DNA of 64,000 nt from Xestospongia muta (GCA_963693285.1 OY848929.1:5334501-5398500); one strand, 5' to 3'. Positions 12,940 to 27,538 are shown, counted from the stretch's first letter. The notes: generated from the letters alone by a model not told the origin. Program-made: numbers and translations.

Positions 12940-14111
12940 ATGGCTAGAGCTCTCAATCGTCTTGCATTACTTGGTTTTGGCCTGGCTGCCACTGGAGCAG
13001 TTGTTAATTCAACACTGTATAATGGTAATTATCAACTTTAACAATATTGCAATCACATGACTATCACATGACAGTGGATGGTGGTGAGAGAGTAGTCATA
13101 TTTGATAGATTCCGTGGAGTATTGCAGACTGTAACTGGAGAGGGTACCCATTTTCTAGTTCCATGGGTACAAAAACCAATTTATTTTAGCATACGTAGCA
13201 AGCCTCGTAATGTCCCAGTTGTTACTGGAAGCAAAGGTTACTTACTATGCAAGCCTACTGGTTTCCTTAATGCAATAATTTAACCTTTTAGATCTTCAAA
13301 ATGTTGACATCACTCTTCGACTATTGTTTCGTCCAGAAATTCAGCGATTGCCATGGATATTTCGTAATGTGGGTGTGGACTATGATGAAAGGGTTCTCCC
13401 CTCAATTACAACTGAAGTCCTCAAAGCAGTAGTCGTATGTTTGGCAAAACAATATTATTATAATTTTATAAAAATTTAGGCTCAATTTGATGCAAGCGAA
13501 TTGATTACACAACGTGAAGTGGTTAGTATTCTTACATCATATTACATAACTTTTAATATCTTGTATAGGTATCTCAAAGAGTTAGTGAAATGTTAATAGA
13601 CAGAGCTAACACATTTGGTATTATTCTTGATGACATTTCTATTGTAAGTAAAATATCAGAACGATGGTTTTATATAATTCATGTTTTTAGACACATTTGA
13701 GTTTTGGACAAGAGTTTACACAGGCCGTCGAAATGAAACAAGTCGGTAAGTTATATATAGTACAACATATCATAGAATTGACTTACACTTGTTTGATGTT
13801 TTCAGCTCAACAAGAAGCGGAAAGAGCTCGCTTTCTCGTAGAAAAGGTGAAGTTAACTTTGTAATATTCTTGTGTTTATACACTTTCTTTTATAGGCAGA
13901 GCAATACAAACAGGCAGCCATTATCACAGCTGAAGGAGATGCTAAAGCTGCAGGGTTACTTGCTAAATCTTTTAATGAAGCAGGAGATGGTCTGATTGAG
14001 TTAAGACGATTAGAAGCATCTGAAGAAATTGCTGGTACTCTATCTCGATCACGCAACGTTGCTTATTTACCTGGAAGTGGGCAGAACCTACTACTGTCCA
14101 TACCTCCGTAA
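12940..14111 (+). CDS. PHB1: Prohibitin 1
   Basis: Prohibitins form ring complexes with PHB2 in the inner mitochondrial membrane and stabilise respiratory and protease complexes. Eight or so exons join to [20 protein letters not shown] (N-terminal membrane anchor), then [64 protein letters not shown] and [20 protein letters not shown], the classic SPFH/PHB domain. The C-terminal coiled coil ([20 protein letters not shown]) and a short tail ending LLLSIPP follow. The stop is at 14109-14111. Length and order match animal PHB1 closely, with no missing segment. It is divergent from the HD-PTP-like gene and convergent with UQCRQ, with only 139 bp between the two stop codons. Confidence 0.97.
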
Positions 14112-14250
14112 ATGGACAATGGTCAATTAATTAAGTGTGTATTTAAATCATTTTTTTCTGTGATGACACCTTTGTTTAGACATATAACCCTAGAATAATC
14201 TAGTTTAAATAATACTTGTATATATATGTACTACTAGACTGTTCTTGCCA

Positions 14251-14505
14251 CTACTCATCATTAGCAAAGTCTGCTGGGTTCTTTCTTTGTCTTCTATGAA
14301 AATCTTTTGTGCCATAGTGATACACCAATCCTGCTATGATAAATCCTGGTGACACATAAAAGACATTGTCAAAGAATCTTCGTAACAAGTTCCCTGGACT
14401 TCGTGTGAACATTCCAGCAAAGGCTTTCAGTTCGTATGGAGATAGAGAGTATGTAATGACATGACGAACTCGTACTCCCAGTGTTCCCCAATCTTTGTGA
14501 CCCAT
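14251..14505 (-). CDS. UQCRQ: Cytochrome b-c1 complex subunit 8 (QP-C)
   Basis: This 84-residue single coding exon starts MGHKDWGTLGVRVRHVITYS and contains SLSPYELKAF, one transmembrane segment (FYVSPGFIIAGLVYHYG) and the C-terminal RRQRKNPADFANDE, which matches the RKNPA-x-x-ENDK end of animal UQCRQ. It is a small single-pass subunit of respiratory complex III in the inner mitochondrial membrane, and the length equals the family norm. Just upstream of the ATG the sequence CTTTCACAG looks like a splice acceptor, so a 5' UTR intron is likely. It is divergent from DAP1 and tail-to-tail with prohibitin. Confidence 0.95.
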   Translation of the reverse strand: MGHKDWGTLGVRVRHVITYSLSPYELKAFAGMFTRSPGNLLRRFFDNVFYVSPGFIIAGLVYHYGTKDFHRRQRKNPADFANDE

Positions 14506-14776
14506 GTCTGTGAAAGGAGAATGGGCATCAATTAGAGAAATATCTCTGACTTGTGCTTATTTTAATAGCTATTTTATATTTTTAATAGGACAATATATTT
14601 TATTATTTGAGAACTATACCTAACGACTTACTGTCAATCCAAGATACTCGGTTAAACCTTAGTTGAAGATCACCTTGGAATATTAGCTAGGGCGTGGTAA
14701 CGAGGTAGGTGTGTTCAATTGAACTTTGTACCACGAGATTGCATTTTCAACAAAAGAAGCAAAATAAGAAAAGATC
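14506..14776. promoter_or_regulatory. Divergent promoter, UQCRQ / DAP1
   Basis: The 271 bp between divergent starts hold AGGGCGTGGT at 14689-14698, the undecayed CpG form of the recurring GGYGTGGY box, and a related GGTAGGTGTG just after. A probable 5' UTR splice acceptor for UQCRQ lies at its left edge. Confidence 0.45.
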
Positions 14777-15248
14777 ATGTCGAGTGAAGGTCAAGAATTA
14801 AAGGCTGGCCATCCACCAGCTGGTATAGTGATGTTATAATGTGTTGCTATTTATTGTCCATGTTCTAATAGTTAAGGCCGGAGGTATGAGAGTAGTTACT
14901 AAACACAGACATAAAGATCAAGATACAGATGCTTATGATGAGAAGTACAAAGACTCTGTTAATCCCATTGGTTCAACCAAGTATATCAATCTTTTATATC
15001 ACATATCAGTTATTATACTATCATAGAGTTGAGATCAAACAAGATGTGTCATTATCTGGAGGACTAGTGGTAGCAGTAAGTGATAGTTGATACAAGAATC
15101 TTTATTCAAATAATATTTGTTGCTATAGGAGACTAAACAACAACACAGTGAAGCTATAAGGAGTTATCACGACAAACCACAACCATCTTATGAGAAGCAA
15201 CATGCTTCTATGAAACAAATGCAAATCAACCAGCCAAGGAAAAACTAA
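14777..15248 (+). CDS. DAP1: Death-associated protein 1
   Basis: Four exons give MSSEGQELKAGHPPAVKAGG, then MRVVTKHRHKDQDTD, a middle part with LSGGLVVA, and a C-terminus QHASMKQMQINQPRKN. The AGHPPAVKAGGMR block and the terminal QPRK are diagnostic of DAP1, a small proline-rich protein that is an mTOR substrate and a suppressor of autophagy in mammals. It has about 100 residues, as in vertebrates. Introns are of phase 1 at PPAV and 40-60 bp long. Its stop is 111 bp from the COA1 stop (convergent). The reading frame beginning at 14841 is an intron read-through of exon 2 and was not used. Confidence 0.93.
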
Positions 15249-15359
15249 ACTAGTTTTTAAAACTGGTTTTACCTGTTTGAAAAAAACATGTAACAAAATC
15301 ACAATGTCATGTTTTGTAAATTTCATATCAATGTTTGCTGTTTTGGTCATTTATTCCAT

Positions 15360-15874
15360 TTAACTAACATGTTTTGAACTAGTTTGATTATCTAGTATGA
15401 CCAGTTTTTCTGATCGGCCTTTAAACTCTAAAACCACAGAATCTAGTTGCCATTTTCCATTACGCTGTGTGGCATATGAATGTACATAACCTGCAGATCT
15501 TCTACCGCTAACAGGAATAGAGATCTAATGTTGTGTAACATTGAATTACAATTTAAATGTAATAATTCCATTTACTTCTGCATGTTCTGTAGTAATCCTA
15601 TTGTGTTTATCATTCAATCGTAAAGTCTGAAATCGTAGGGGCTCTCCCAGTAAATGCATTGCTCTCTCATCTCGTCTCAGTGCTTCAACTGCTGCAGTGT
15701 AGTAACCACTTGATGCTAGTTTCTCTATGACGTCGACAAACAACGAGATATAATATAAAATGATATATGATATTAAGCTGTACTTTGTATTAAGTAATAG
15801 AGTACTGTACATCCAGACACAGATAACACTGCACCATACAGAGCTGCTCTCTTTAAAAAGTCAACTTTCAACAT
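15360..15874 (-). CDS. COA1: Cytochrome c oxidase assembly factor 1-like
   Basis: COA1 is an inner-membrane protein with a TIM21-like fold that helps early cytochrome oxidase (and complex I) assembly. Three exons: MLKVDFLKRAALYGAVLSVS (membrane anchor), then a middle exon with KLASSGYYTAAVEALRRDE and LLGEPLRFQTLRLND, then ISIPVSGRRSAGYVHSYATQ with GKWQLDSVVLEFKG. The I-P-V-S-G-x-x-S-x-G-x-x-x-V-H-S signature and the preceding LGPPL-like element are those of COA1. The last exon ends HVS at 15360-15362. The longer frame to 15546 reads through the intron donor after VNG. It is head-to-head with ATG9 across 144 bp. Confidence 0.85.
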
Positions 15875-16018
15875 TGAAAATTTTAGGACAGCCCAGCCAC
15901 GCCCTCTAATGTTATAATTAACCCACGCCCTGCGTCATAGTGCAAATAACTGTGGCGTGTTTTTCCTCATAGTGTCTGCTTATTTTTAGGAAGTCTTTGT
16001 AAAAACAGATTGACTGCT
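15875..16018. promoter_or_regulatory. Divergent promoter, COA1 / ATG9
   Basis: 144 bp separate the two start codons. It holds three copies of the GC-type box: GCCACGCCCTC near 15897, CCCACGCCC at 15922-15930 and TGTGGCGTGT at 15951-15960. These match GGGCGTGG KLF/SP-like sites. No TATA box is visible. Confidence 0.5.
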
Positions 16019-19000
16019 ATGCCTTCTCGTAAAACTCGGTATACTCGCTTAGAAACAGACCAGGAGTCCAACAGTGAGAGTGATGATGAAGCTCCACCCA
16101 CTCATGTACAACTTCACAGCTCTCATAATATCAAAGGTATTGTAATCCAGTTATTAAAACAGGCCAAATTAGTTTGTTTCTTTGTCCTTATAGCTAGTCG
16201 ATGGAATCACATTGAAAATCTTGACGAATTTTTTGATAGGGTAAGCTTATCCCCATCATTGTTAACATATATGTCCTATATGATATATGCCCTATATGAT
16301 ATATGTCCTATATAATATATGTTCTGATAGATATATTATTATTTAATGAATCACGGTTTAATGGCCATTCTACTCAATGATATTCTGGAACTTGTGTAAG
16401 TATGACTCTAATATTGTGCCTTTATAAATGTTTACATGAGTTCATGTTGTTTACAGGCAATTTGCTTTCATTTCTTTGTTTGCTGCTTTTATTTTGACTT
16501 GTTTGAACTTCGAAAATTTATTTGCTGACAATGTCTATACTTATACAAATGAAACTAAAAATGTAGCACTTAATGATATCATTGAAATTCACAGATTGGC
16601 AAAGTAAGAGAATAAATTACTTAACAAATATATACAACATTAAATTGTTCTTTAGTATTAATCCAGGATTGGTCTTTGTTTTGGCACTTGCCTTTATATT
16701 CTGGTTCCATCGATTCTGTAAAATGATTTGGAGGTTTTTCAAGTTCTGGGAAATTCGTAGTTTCTATTCAGAAGTTCTCAATATCCCATCAGTGAGTGGG
16801 CGGTACTGTAACAGACAATGAACACAGTATGAGGTAATGATTTTATCTATTTTTTGTAGTCTGAATTACGTAATTATGACTGGCGTGATGTACTTCAACA
16901 ATTAAAAGCAGCACAAAATGATTATAAGATGAACATTAGAAAACAAGAACTCACTGAACTAGGTACAATATAATCTCTTTATCAACTATAACTTATTGGT
17001 TGTTGTTAGATGTTTATCACAGAATGTTACGTTTCAAGAATTATTTGGTTGCCATGGTGAATAAAGGTGTACTGCCTTATAAAATTTGGGTGCCTTTCTA
17101 TGGAGAGAAGTGAGTATTACACTTACTGCCGACCTCTGACCTTTGAACTTTTTAATAGAGTTTTCTTTACAAAGGGTTTAAAGTATAATTATGAGTTGCT
17201 ATTGTTTTGTAAGTTAATGTTAACAATGGGTCTGATAATATTTGTATTGTGTAGGGGGACCTGGAGCACCATTTAAAAACAATTTTTATCTTCACGAAGA
17301 GTACAAGTCGGCTACCAAGAAGTAAGTTCAGGATATCTTTGGATATTTTTGAATACTAATATATTTTTTCTACCATTTAGATATGCATTGGTACAAAAGT
17401 AAGCCTTATATCTTTATTATTACCAAATGTTGACATTGTTTTATAGACTACGATTTCGTATTACCATTTTGGCACTCATCAATTTTATTTTTTTTCCCAT
17501 TGTGTTCCTCTATCAAATCTTGTATTCGTTCTTCTCTTATGCTGAAGTAAGATTCTTTACAATATTATAAATATCTACACATCTTGTTAGCTTCTAAAAC
17601 GTCAGCCTGGTGTATTTGGACGACGTCGCTGGTCCCTCTTTGGTAGTGTATTTCTGAGACATTTCAATGAGTTAGATCATGAATTGATAATGAGACTTAA
17701 TAAAGCATATGAACCAGCTGTCAAATACATGGACCTATTTGTATTACCAATAGCTACTATCATTGCTAGGTGTGTCATTATATAGAGATCAGTGATTATT
17801 ATTTTGTACAGAAATATAGCATTTATTTGTGGTTCAGTTTTGGCTGTATTACTAACTCTCACAGTAATACAAGAGGATCTCCTGACTGCACATAATGTCC
17901 TAACAACTATTACTGGTCTAGGTAAAGTAGACTGTGATAACAATATACAGTCAGTCTTTTATTAGGGATTGTGGTGACTGTTTGTCGGATCTTCATACCT
18001 GATGAAGTAAGAGAGTACATTTAGTTACATATCATTATGACACTAATATCTGTAGCATCTTATTAGAGATCCCAAGGAACTGATGACATTGATATTATCT
18101 GAAATTCACTATATGCCTGATCTGTGGAAAGAAAAACCTCACACTATACAAGTAAGAATGAATGGACAAATGAATGGATGAATGGACAAATGAATGGACG
18201 AATGGACAAATGAATGGACAAATGGACAAATGAATGGATGAATGGACAAATGGACAAATGAATGGATGAATGAATAGATAAATGGACAGATAAATTAATA
18301 TATATTTATTTTATTAGGTCAGTGGTCAATTTAGTCAAGTGTTTCAATTCACTATGACATATCTATTGGATGAATTATTGAGTCCATTAATAACACCATT
18401 TGTTCTCTACTTTTCTTTGAGACACAAATCACAAGATATTATTGACTTCCTTAGAAACTTCACTATTGATGTATCGGGTAAATAATTATTGTATAATTAT
18501 TCAGGGTTTTACCCTTAGTGTACAAGGTGTTGGTGATGTGTGTTCATTTGCTGAAATGAACTTAAGGAAACATGGACATCCTGATGTAAGAGGAATGTTT
18601 TAGAGGATAATATTTATCTCTCTTATCTCTCTCTTTAGTGGCAAGAAAACTCACAGCTTAGTCATGCTAGTCAACAAGAACAAGCTGAGCTCGGCAAAAC
18701 TGAAATATCATTGATTCAATTCTCAGTAAGTAATGTGATCATGTTGATCATGTATTGTGTAGATGTCATGTGATTGATTTTTGCATGTCATGTGATATTG
18801 TATGGATGTCATGTGATTTATTATTTAATAGCGTAACAATCCTCACTGGGAAGCTGGTGATGATGCAAATATGTTCATGAGTCAAATGAAGGAATCAAGT
18901 TAGTTTAAGAGTTACATGTTTCTCTCATTATATTTATTGTAGTAGAGGAAATACAACAAAGTATTCATGGTTCTCACAGTCAACCCTTATCTCAACCTCA

Positions 19001-19500
19001 TGTATCGTCACTAGAGGGATCCCCACAATCATTGCCTTGTCAACAGTCAGGAGCAACTCCTCAAGAAGGTGTATCCAGTCTCAGTTGTGTGATGTTAGAC
19101 TCCATGTCAACCTCAATATGGGCATCTACAGCAAGTACAGCTGCTGGGAACGATTTGAATCCTTTACATTTACATAAGGTATAATATGAGTGAGCCCCTG
19201 TAATTAGCTCTGTAATTATTCTACTAGATTCATGATGTATCTCAAAAACTAAGAGCTTCCACTCAACCTAATCCTCCGCCCACTTCTTCCTACCATCCTC
19301 CACCATCTATAATACAACACAGTGGTACAACAGGGATTACACTAACTGTTTATGATCAGTACCCACCAAGTGACTCATCTCTTAGTTCCGCTGATGTTAA
19401 ATTGGACACTGGACACACACAAGAGAGTGGCATTAGATTACAGGAACCTCTTTTACCAAGAGATGATGATTCTACTTCTCCTTATGGATCAAAACAGTAA
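16019..19500 (+). CDS. ATG9: Autophagy-related protein 9 (lipid scramblase)
   Basis: ATG9 is the only multispanning core autophagy protein. It is a trimeric scramblase on vesicles that seed autophagosomes. The start is ATG 16019 (the upstream TTG frame is not used): MPSRKTRYTRLETDQESNSE, then WNHIENLDEFFDRIY, YYLMNHGL, transmembrane QFAFISLFAAFILTCLNF, INPGLVFVLALAFIFWFHRF, YDWRDVLQQL, MLRFKNYLVAMVNKGVLP, LHEEYKS and YFSLRHKSQDIIDFLRNFT, as in animal ATG9. The core is followed by a long S/T/P-rich C-tail ending DSTSPYGSKQ. There are more than 15 exons with introns of 45-150 bp, one holding a short tandem repeat. It is convergent with FAM172A, whose stop is 134 bp away. Confidence 0.95.
18158..18296. 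repeat. Short tandem repeat in ATG9 intron
   Basis: The motif AATGGACAAATG / AATGGATGAATG (8- and 12-base steps) repeats for about 140 bp within one ATG9 intron. No coding role is seen. Confidence 0.85.
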
Positions 19501-19633
19501 TGTATACATTACCAACTTTAAAAATTGAGTTCTTTTAAAATTTATATATATATAATAGATAGAGAAAAATTACTCTTTAAAAAGATGTTATATTTTATCA
19601 ATGGCATTTATTAAACCATAATTATGTGTTTTC

Positions 19634-22600
19634 TTAATTATCAGTAGGAGTAGCAAAATATTGAAATATTGATTCAAATGCATACCATGATGTTTCTTCA
19701 TGCTTTGGTGTACCTATTATAATAAAGTTAGTTTATAATAATTACCAATAATATCACCGCTATACCTGCTGATACTCTCCTAACATCACTACGTGACAAA
19801 GACTCTTGAGGTGTGTCCAATGGGTCTTCACTTGAGACCCAGTTAACAGAATGCTACATAATAAAGTAGTTTAGCAATGGCACAAAGTAATTATGGAGAA
19901 TATACCAGACAAATCCATCTCCTGGCATTTCTAGGAATGTCATGTGAATCTAAACTATGTACTGAGTCAGTGAATGCTATTTTTTGAACTCTTTTACGAA
20001 AGTCATCAAAAAATTCCTTCATCTAGAGAAGTGACAGGACCAAAAATAACTACATTGCTTTTTGGATCACTTACTGTTTCCATGACAACCACTCCTCCAT
20101 AGCTGTGAGCTACAATATCAATACGTTTTGCTTGAGATTTGCTAATAAAATGTCTCCAAACGTACTTTCCATGATGTTCAGGAGTAGAACTGCCCTACAG
20201 TAAGGGAGACAAAAGTAAGGCGTGGCTCGACTGCATGAAAATCGTTCCGCATAATTCGGTATTATTTCCCGTAAATTCTTCTAAAGTGCGTGAAGACTTC
20301 TTGAGTGCCTTTGAATTCGAAAGCATCTCCCTCTCTCTATCTTCCAGAAGCTGAATCACTCCATCTTTATTGATATTTTTTGTTTGAATAGTTTTCTTCT
20401 CAGATCACAAGTGCCTATTTGCTCACTCAAATCTCGAAGCTAATCTCGAGCTGTGAAATCAAGATGGCGGATGCCAGCCCCAATAGCACTAAAGATCTCG
20501 AAATAGTGGAAGTGGTTGATGAATCCAAAGATTTGGGGAATGGGGAGGAAGGGAAGGATATAGGGGAGGGTGAAAAAGAGGATAAAGATGAAATAGTCAT
20601 AGAGACAAATGATGAATTAGGTGATAATAATTCGAAAAGTGACAAAGGATCGGAAAAAGATTTTGAAGCAACTACAAAATCAGATACAAGTGCTATGGAT
20701 GCTCGATCAATACGTTCTCGAGTCTTTGTTGGACATTTGAATACAGAGAGAGCCTCACGTCGTGATCTAGAGAAATTGTTTAGTTCTTGTGGCAAAGTTA
20801 TTGCTATATCACTGCTTAATGGCTACGGTTTTGTACAGTTTGATAATGAAGAAAGTGCTCGAAAAGCTATCGAAGAAGTTCATGGCACACCTTTCTTTGG
20901 CATGAAATTAGGTGGGCATATTAAGTGTATTAAGTTTAATATTTAGTGCATTTGAAACTGTTAGTAAACCCCTTTGTGCTAGCATCGATATTACAGACAG
21001 TTTGTTGGTTTGTATGCTAAGCATTTAAGCTATTTCGTGCTAAGTTTTAATTCTTTATAAAGCTATGCTATAACAACTATGATTTTAATGTCATTTCTAT
21101 TTTAGTGGTTGATAAACCAGCAGCATGGAAAAGACTTGATGGAGGTAAGTAGTAATTATTATTTATATGAAATGTGTTTGATATCTTAGAAAATCCGAAA
21201 GAGCCCAAGCCTTGGCCAAAGGATCCCAAAAGACCTTTTGTACCTGATGATGATGATGATTATCACCGTAGTAACAGAAGAAGAGATCGTCGACGAGGGG
21301 ATGACTTTGCAGAATATGACACCTATTATTATGATTATTATGAGGATGTCCCTCCTCGTTATCGTGATCCATACTATGAACGCTATCTTGAAATGAGATA
21401 TATGGAAGAGAGACTTGCCGAAAGATATCGAAACGATTATGGCCGCTATTATGATAGGTACCCATCACCTGCAAGTCGATATCCTGACTACAGAGAACGT
21501 GGTCGCTATGGTGACCGGTACACTGAGCGATATGAACCTCCAATGGTTCGATATGAGCGTCCAAGAGATGATGAGTACGATCGAAGACGTCCATTTGATA
21601 GCTATTATCATTGATAGCTTTTGTTCCTTAATTTCCTTGAGCAACTACTTCTTGTTCAGCCTACTTTTATCTATTGTGTATATTGTCCTGTTATTGTCTT
21701 CTTAAGTTTTCTTGTACATCAAGTTTAATGGCTTGCATTGTATATAATAGCTTTCATAGCATGCTATTTACATGATTGAATTGCCCCTCCCCTTTATTAA
21801 GAGGAGGTGTAGCATGTGTGGTTTGTATTCCATACCCTGATATCAATCTTCTTCCCTCCAGTTTCTATAGAGTTTCTGTTTCCATTAAAAACTACAACAC
21901 CGTACCCCTCCTATTATAGTTGAATAATTTAATTTACTGATATACTCAGCTTACTGTCATAGCTTGTTTAATAAAGGGCAACTGTGTTCCACTATCCAAG
22001 CAATCATTCATTATCAATCTATATATAGTACAACATGAGTCATTTGAATAGTGCTATTTTTAGAACTTGCCTTCTAGACCATTGGCCTGCTCTAACTACT
22101 CCACTACCATGTATAAGTATCATTAATTTGATTGGGTTAGTAAAAGCATCTTCAGATGCAAAGAAAAAAGATTGTGCTTCATTTTTTTTGATATCAACCT
22201 GTCAATTTTATGACACAATTATAATTAATACTAGCCCTTACTGGAATAAAATGTCTCTTCAAATGTGTCTCTGACTCTAACAAGTTGTACACCTCTTCTG
22301 TAATCACCTAATAACAATAAATAATTAAGTTGTTCAACGGCTATGAACTGATTAGTAATATCATAATGGGTACAACATTATTTATAAATTGTACAAATCT
22401 ATATGGCATTTCAGTATTAAGTTAATACTACTATACCTCATGGATTTATACAATTTATAAATAACTATGTATGTTATTATAAATTCTGGGATATTGTAAT
22501 ACACAATTTATAAATTGCTTTACACTACTACTTGTATTAAAGTCTATTCTATAGTTTACAAATCACATGGATCATTAAACAAATAGTGCAAATTCGCAAC

Positions 22601-23223
22601 ATGCAAGACTATAATACTTCAATGAACTAATAGATACACTTACCTCTCCTAATGCTTCGTAATGTTTCTGATTAAATTCTCTATCACCTTTTTTAACTTC
22701 ATATATAAATGCCTCATCAGTTTCAATATTCAGTAAACGTTGTCCTATAACAAATTAATATTATCTCACAAAAATTAGACAATTCAACCTTTAAAATGAT
22801 ATCCAAATCCATCTAGTGTTGTTGGAAACTGATGGTCTCCAGATTTAGTGCAGATAGCTTGTGACACTTTGGGTTTAGTGGGTGTGGCTTGTGATTGCAA
22901 CTCTCCAGGAGTGGTTTTGTCATTGGGTTGTGACTCTTCTGTCTCGTTCCCCTGTGACATCATTTCCACTGTTTCGTCATTTTTCTCAGATACTATATTC
23001 ATTTCCTCAGTGTTCTGAGAATCACTGATACACATTTCGGAATCTATATAAATTCATAACGGTAATAGTCATGTTGTCATAGCAACAGTGCATTTTTACT
23101 ATGACTTGTGTGTTCTTTACCTTGAGATCCTTCCATATCTAATGAGCTTCTGCAAAATCCACTCTCAAATTCTTTTCTCAGTGTAAAAGACAGAAGTACA
23201 ATTATTCCAGGAATAATAATCAT
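19634..23223 (-). CDS. FAM172A: FAM172A/ARB2A family protein
   Basis: FAM172A (ARB2A) is an alpha/beta-hydrolase-like protein implicated in co-transcriptional splicing and Argonaute-linked regulation. Exon 1 (ATG 23223) gives MIIIPGIIVLLSFTLRKEFE, a leader like that of human FAM172A. Later exons carry FPTTLDGFGYHFKGQ, FNQKHYEALGE, VITEEVYNLLESETHLK, SEDAFTNPIKLMILIHGSG, VVRAGQWSRR, LDSGTQLPFIKQAMT, EGYGVVVFNGN, TPEHHGKYVWRHF, IVAHSYGGVVV, AFTDSVHSLD and SVNWVSSEDPLDTP, ending YFATPTDN. The AHSYGG elbow holds the nucleophile-position serine. The intron after QWSRR uses a GC donor (AG|GCAAGT). The intron from about 21.8 to 20.2 kb holds a complete plus-strand gene. Only 127 bp separate its start from SMPD1. 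Confidence 0.93.
20464..21614 (+). CDS. RRM protein with R/Y/D-rich tail, nested in FAM172A intron
   Basis: The start is the AAGATGG context at 20464 (MADASPNSTKDLEIVEVVDE). The upstream TTG frame is discarded. An acidic N-terminal region of about 80 residues is followed by one RRM: RNP2 RVFVGHL and RNP1 GYGFVQFD, most like the hnRNP C/RALY class (SRVF-G-LNT). Splicing at ATTAG|GTGGGC joins to VVDKPAAWKRLDG, then to a last exon rich in R, Y and D (YYYDYYEDVPPRYRDPYYER) ending SYYH at 21612. Failure to splice gives a short form ending KCIKFNI at 20946. It is likely a nuclear RNA-binding protein, but the exact orthologue is uncertain. The whole gene lies on the opposite strand inside one FAM172A intron. 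Confidence 0.85.
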
Positions 23224-23350
23224 GACATCATAACGCTGATAACGGGCGTTAGAGAGGTGTGTTTGTTAGCCACGCCTATTGTCAGATCGGGTGATGTGGT
23301 TTGTGAGTTTAGTTGAACCAGTAATCAGAAATTGAGGATACAGCGTCGAA
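23224..23350. promoter_or_regulatory. Divergent promoter, FAM172A / SMPD1
   Basis: Only 127 bp separate the two start codons. It contains GCCACGCCTA near 23269-23278 and GAGGTGTGTT near 23255, both forms of the recurring GGYGTGGY-like box, and no TATA box. Confidence 0.5.
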
Positions 23351-26251
<2,901 letters not shown>

Positions 26252-27058
26252 TTTTTATGACAAATGTGTTATAAAATAACTCTCTTTCTCTCTCTCTTTC
26301 TCTCACTTTTTCTTCTTTCTATAATTATCTATTGAAAACTATGTTACTGGTATTATATTTGATTCATTGCTATTACCATTATTCAGTTGCTGCTGTTACT
26401 AAATTTACAAAATTATTTGCTAATAATTTCATGTTGAATGTGGCACGTTTGTAAGGGCAAGTATGACCTTTAATGATTTTATGGCTCCTTGGTTTAGTTA
26501 TTGGCAAAAAGGAAATCATATTTGTAGTGGTTTAGTTATTGGGGAAAAAGGAAATCATAATTGTAGTGGTTTAGTTATTGGCAAAAAGGAAATCATAATT
26601 GTAGTGGTTTAGTTATTGGCAAAAAGGAAATCATATTTGTAATAAGTTAATATATAGTTGTAGAACATGATTCATGAACATGAACTGTTAATATTTAGGT
26701 AATAATATGAGTTTATAGATACAAATCACAAAAAGGACAAAAGATGAAAGTCATCAGATTATTGTTTAATATAATACGTTTTTATATATTTCTAATGAGA
26801 AATATGTTTTTCCCTATTTTGATTACTGACGTGATGTAATGAATATTGTGATATCTCACTATCACATTGTAAGGTTAAAATTTAATTTGTCATTCATCAT
26901 TTCTGACAGAACTACAATTCATGAATTTAATAACAAAACAATAATTTAACAAAATCATTAATGGAAGATGAAAGAAATTGTATTATATTGCAATAATATT
27001 GCAATAATATTGGTTAAGTACTTCGTGTGTATATAACATTATAGTTGTGTGATAAAAG
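26252..27058. other. Intergenic region without a gene
   Basis: AT-rich 3' flank of SMPD1. It begins with a CT-rich stretch near 26281-26320 and otherwise contains only the 38-bp repeat described separately and simple AT-rich sequence. No reading frame or RNA gene is supported. Confidence 0.7.
26491..26643. repeat. 38-bp tandem repeat, four copies
   Basis: GGTTTAGTTATTGGCAAAAA plus 18 further bases is repeated four times with one or two changes, in the SMPD1 3' flank. No function is evident. Confidence 0.9.
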
Positions 27059-27538
27059 TTAGCAGTGCCTGGCTAGAGACAATGCACTCCTCAACCAATA
27101 AAGAAATCTTTGTGGCAGTCTTCTTCTCTCAATGGGACTATCAAAAGGCAGTGATAAATCAAGTCCTTCTACTATGCTGTTACCAGAATGTTCAATAAAT
27201 GCAAAGGCTCGTGGACGTTTTCCTGGATAAATTTGGTCTGGAGATAAAGACACACTGAATGAAGTCAGCCATTGACCAACTCCTGCAGTATTACCATCTA
27301 CCATATCTTCCTTACATTCAGTAATACTGTAAGGACAGCATTCATTGTTCATTGATGACTGACTGATTATTAGGTCATCCAAAGAATGACTCTTGGTTAA
27401 TATTGTCCTTCTCTTTACAGTAGAGCTCAGGAAGGGACTCAAGTCAAAGTCTTGTACACAATATATAACTCCACACAATGTGCCATTGTCCACATAACTG
27501 CTGGTGGATTCTAATCGATTGTAGTAAATAGCTGTCAT
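27059..27538 (-). CDS. Orphan single-exon protein, 159 residues
   Basis: An intronless frame from ATG 27538 (MTAIYYNRLESTSSYVDNGT) to TAA/TAG at 27059. I do not recognise it. It has no signal peptide or transmembrane segment, two adjacent Cys (NECCPYSITEC), a middle part with Q-W-L-T-S-F-S-V-S-L-S and RPRAFAFIEHSG, and a basic C-terminus (ERRRLPQRFLYWLRSALSLA). Support for expression comes from a canonical TATA box 50 bp upstream with GATA-type sites around it, unlike the TATA-less genes nearby. Such TATA-driven intronless genes are often inducible or tissue-specific, but that is inference. Confidence 0.6.
   Translation of the reverse strand: MTAIYYNRLESTSSYVDNGTLCGVIYCVQDFDLSPFLSSTVKRRTILTKSHSLDDLIISQSSMNNECCPYSITECKEDMVDGNTAGVGQWLTSFSVSLSPDQIYPGKRPRAFAFIEHSGNSIVEGLDLSLPFDSPIERRRLPQRFLYWLRSALSLARHC

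Noticed and set aside
16010..16018. TTG start nine bases before the ATG9 start
   Set aside because: Non-ATG starts are rare in animal nuclear genes, and the ATG at 16019 is in frame and adequate. The same logic was used at 20419 (TTG) and 63965 (GTG).
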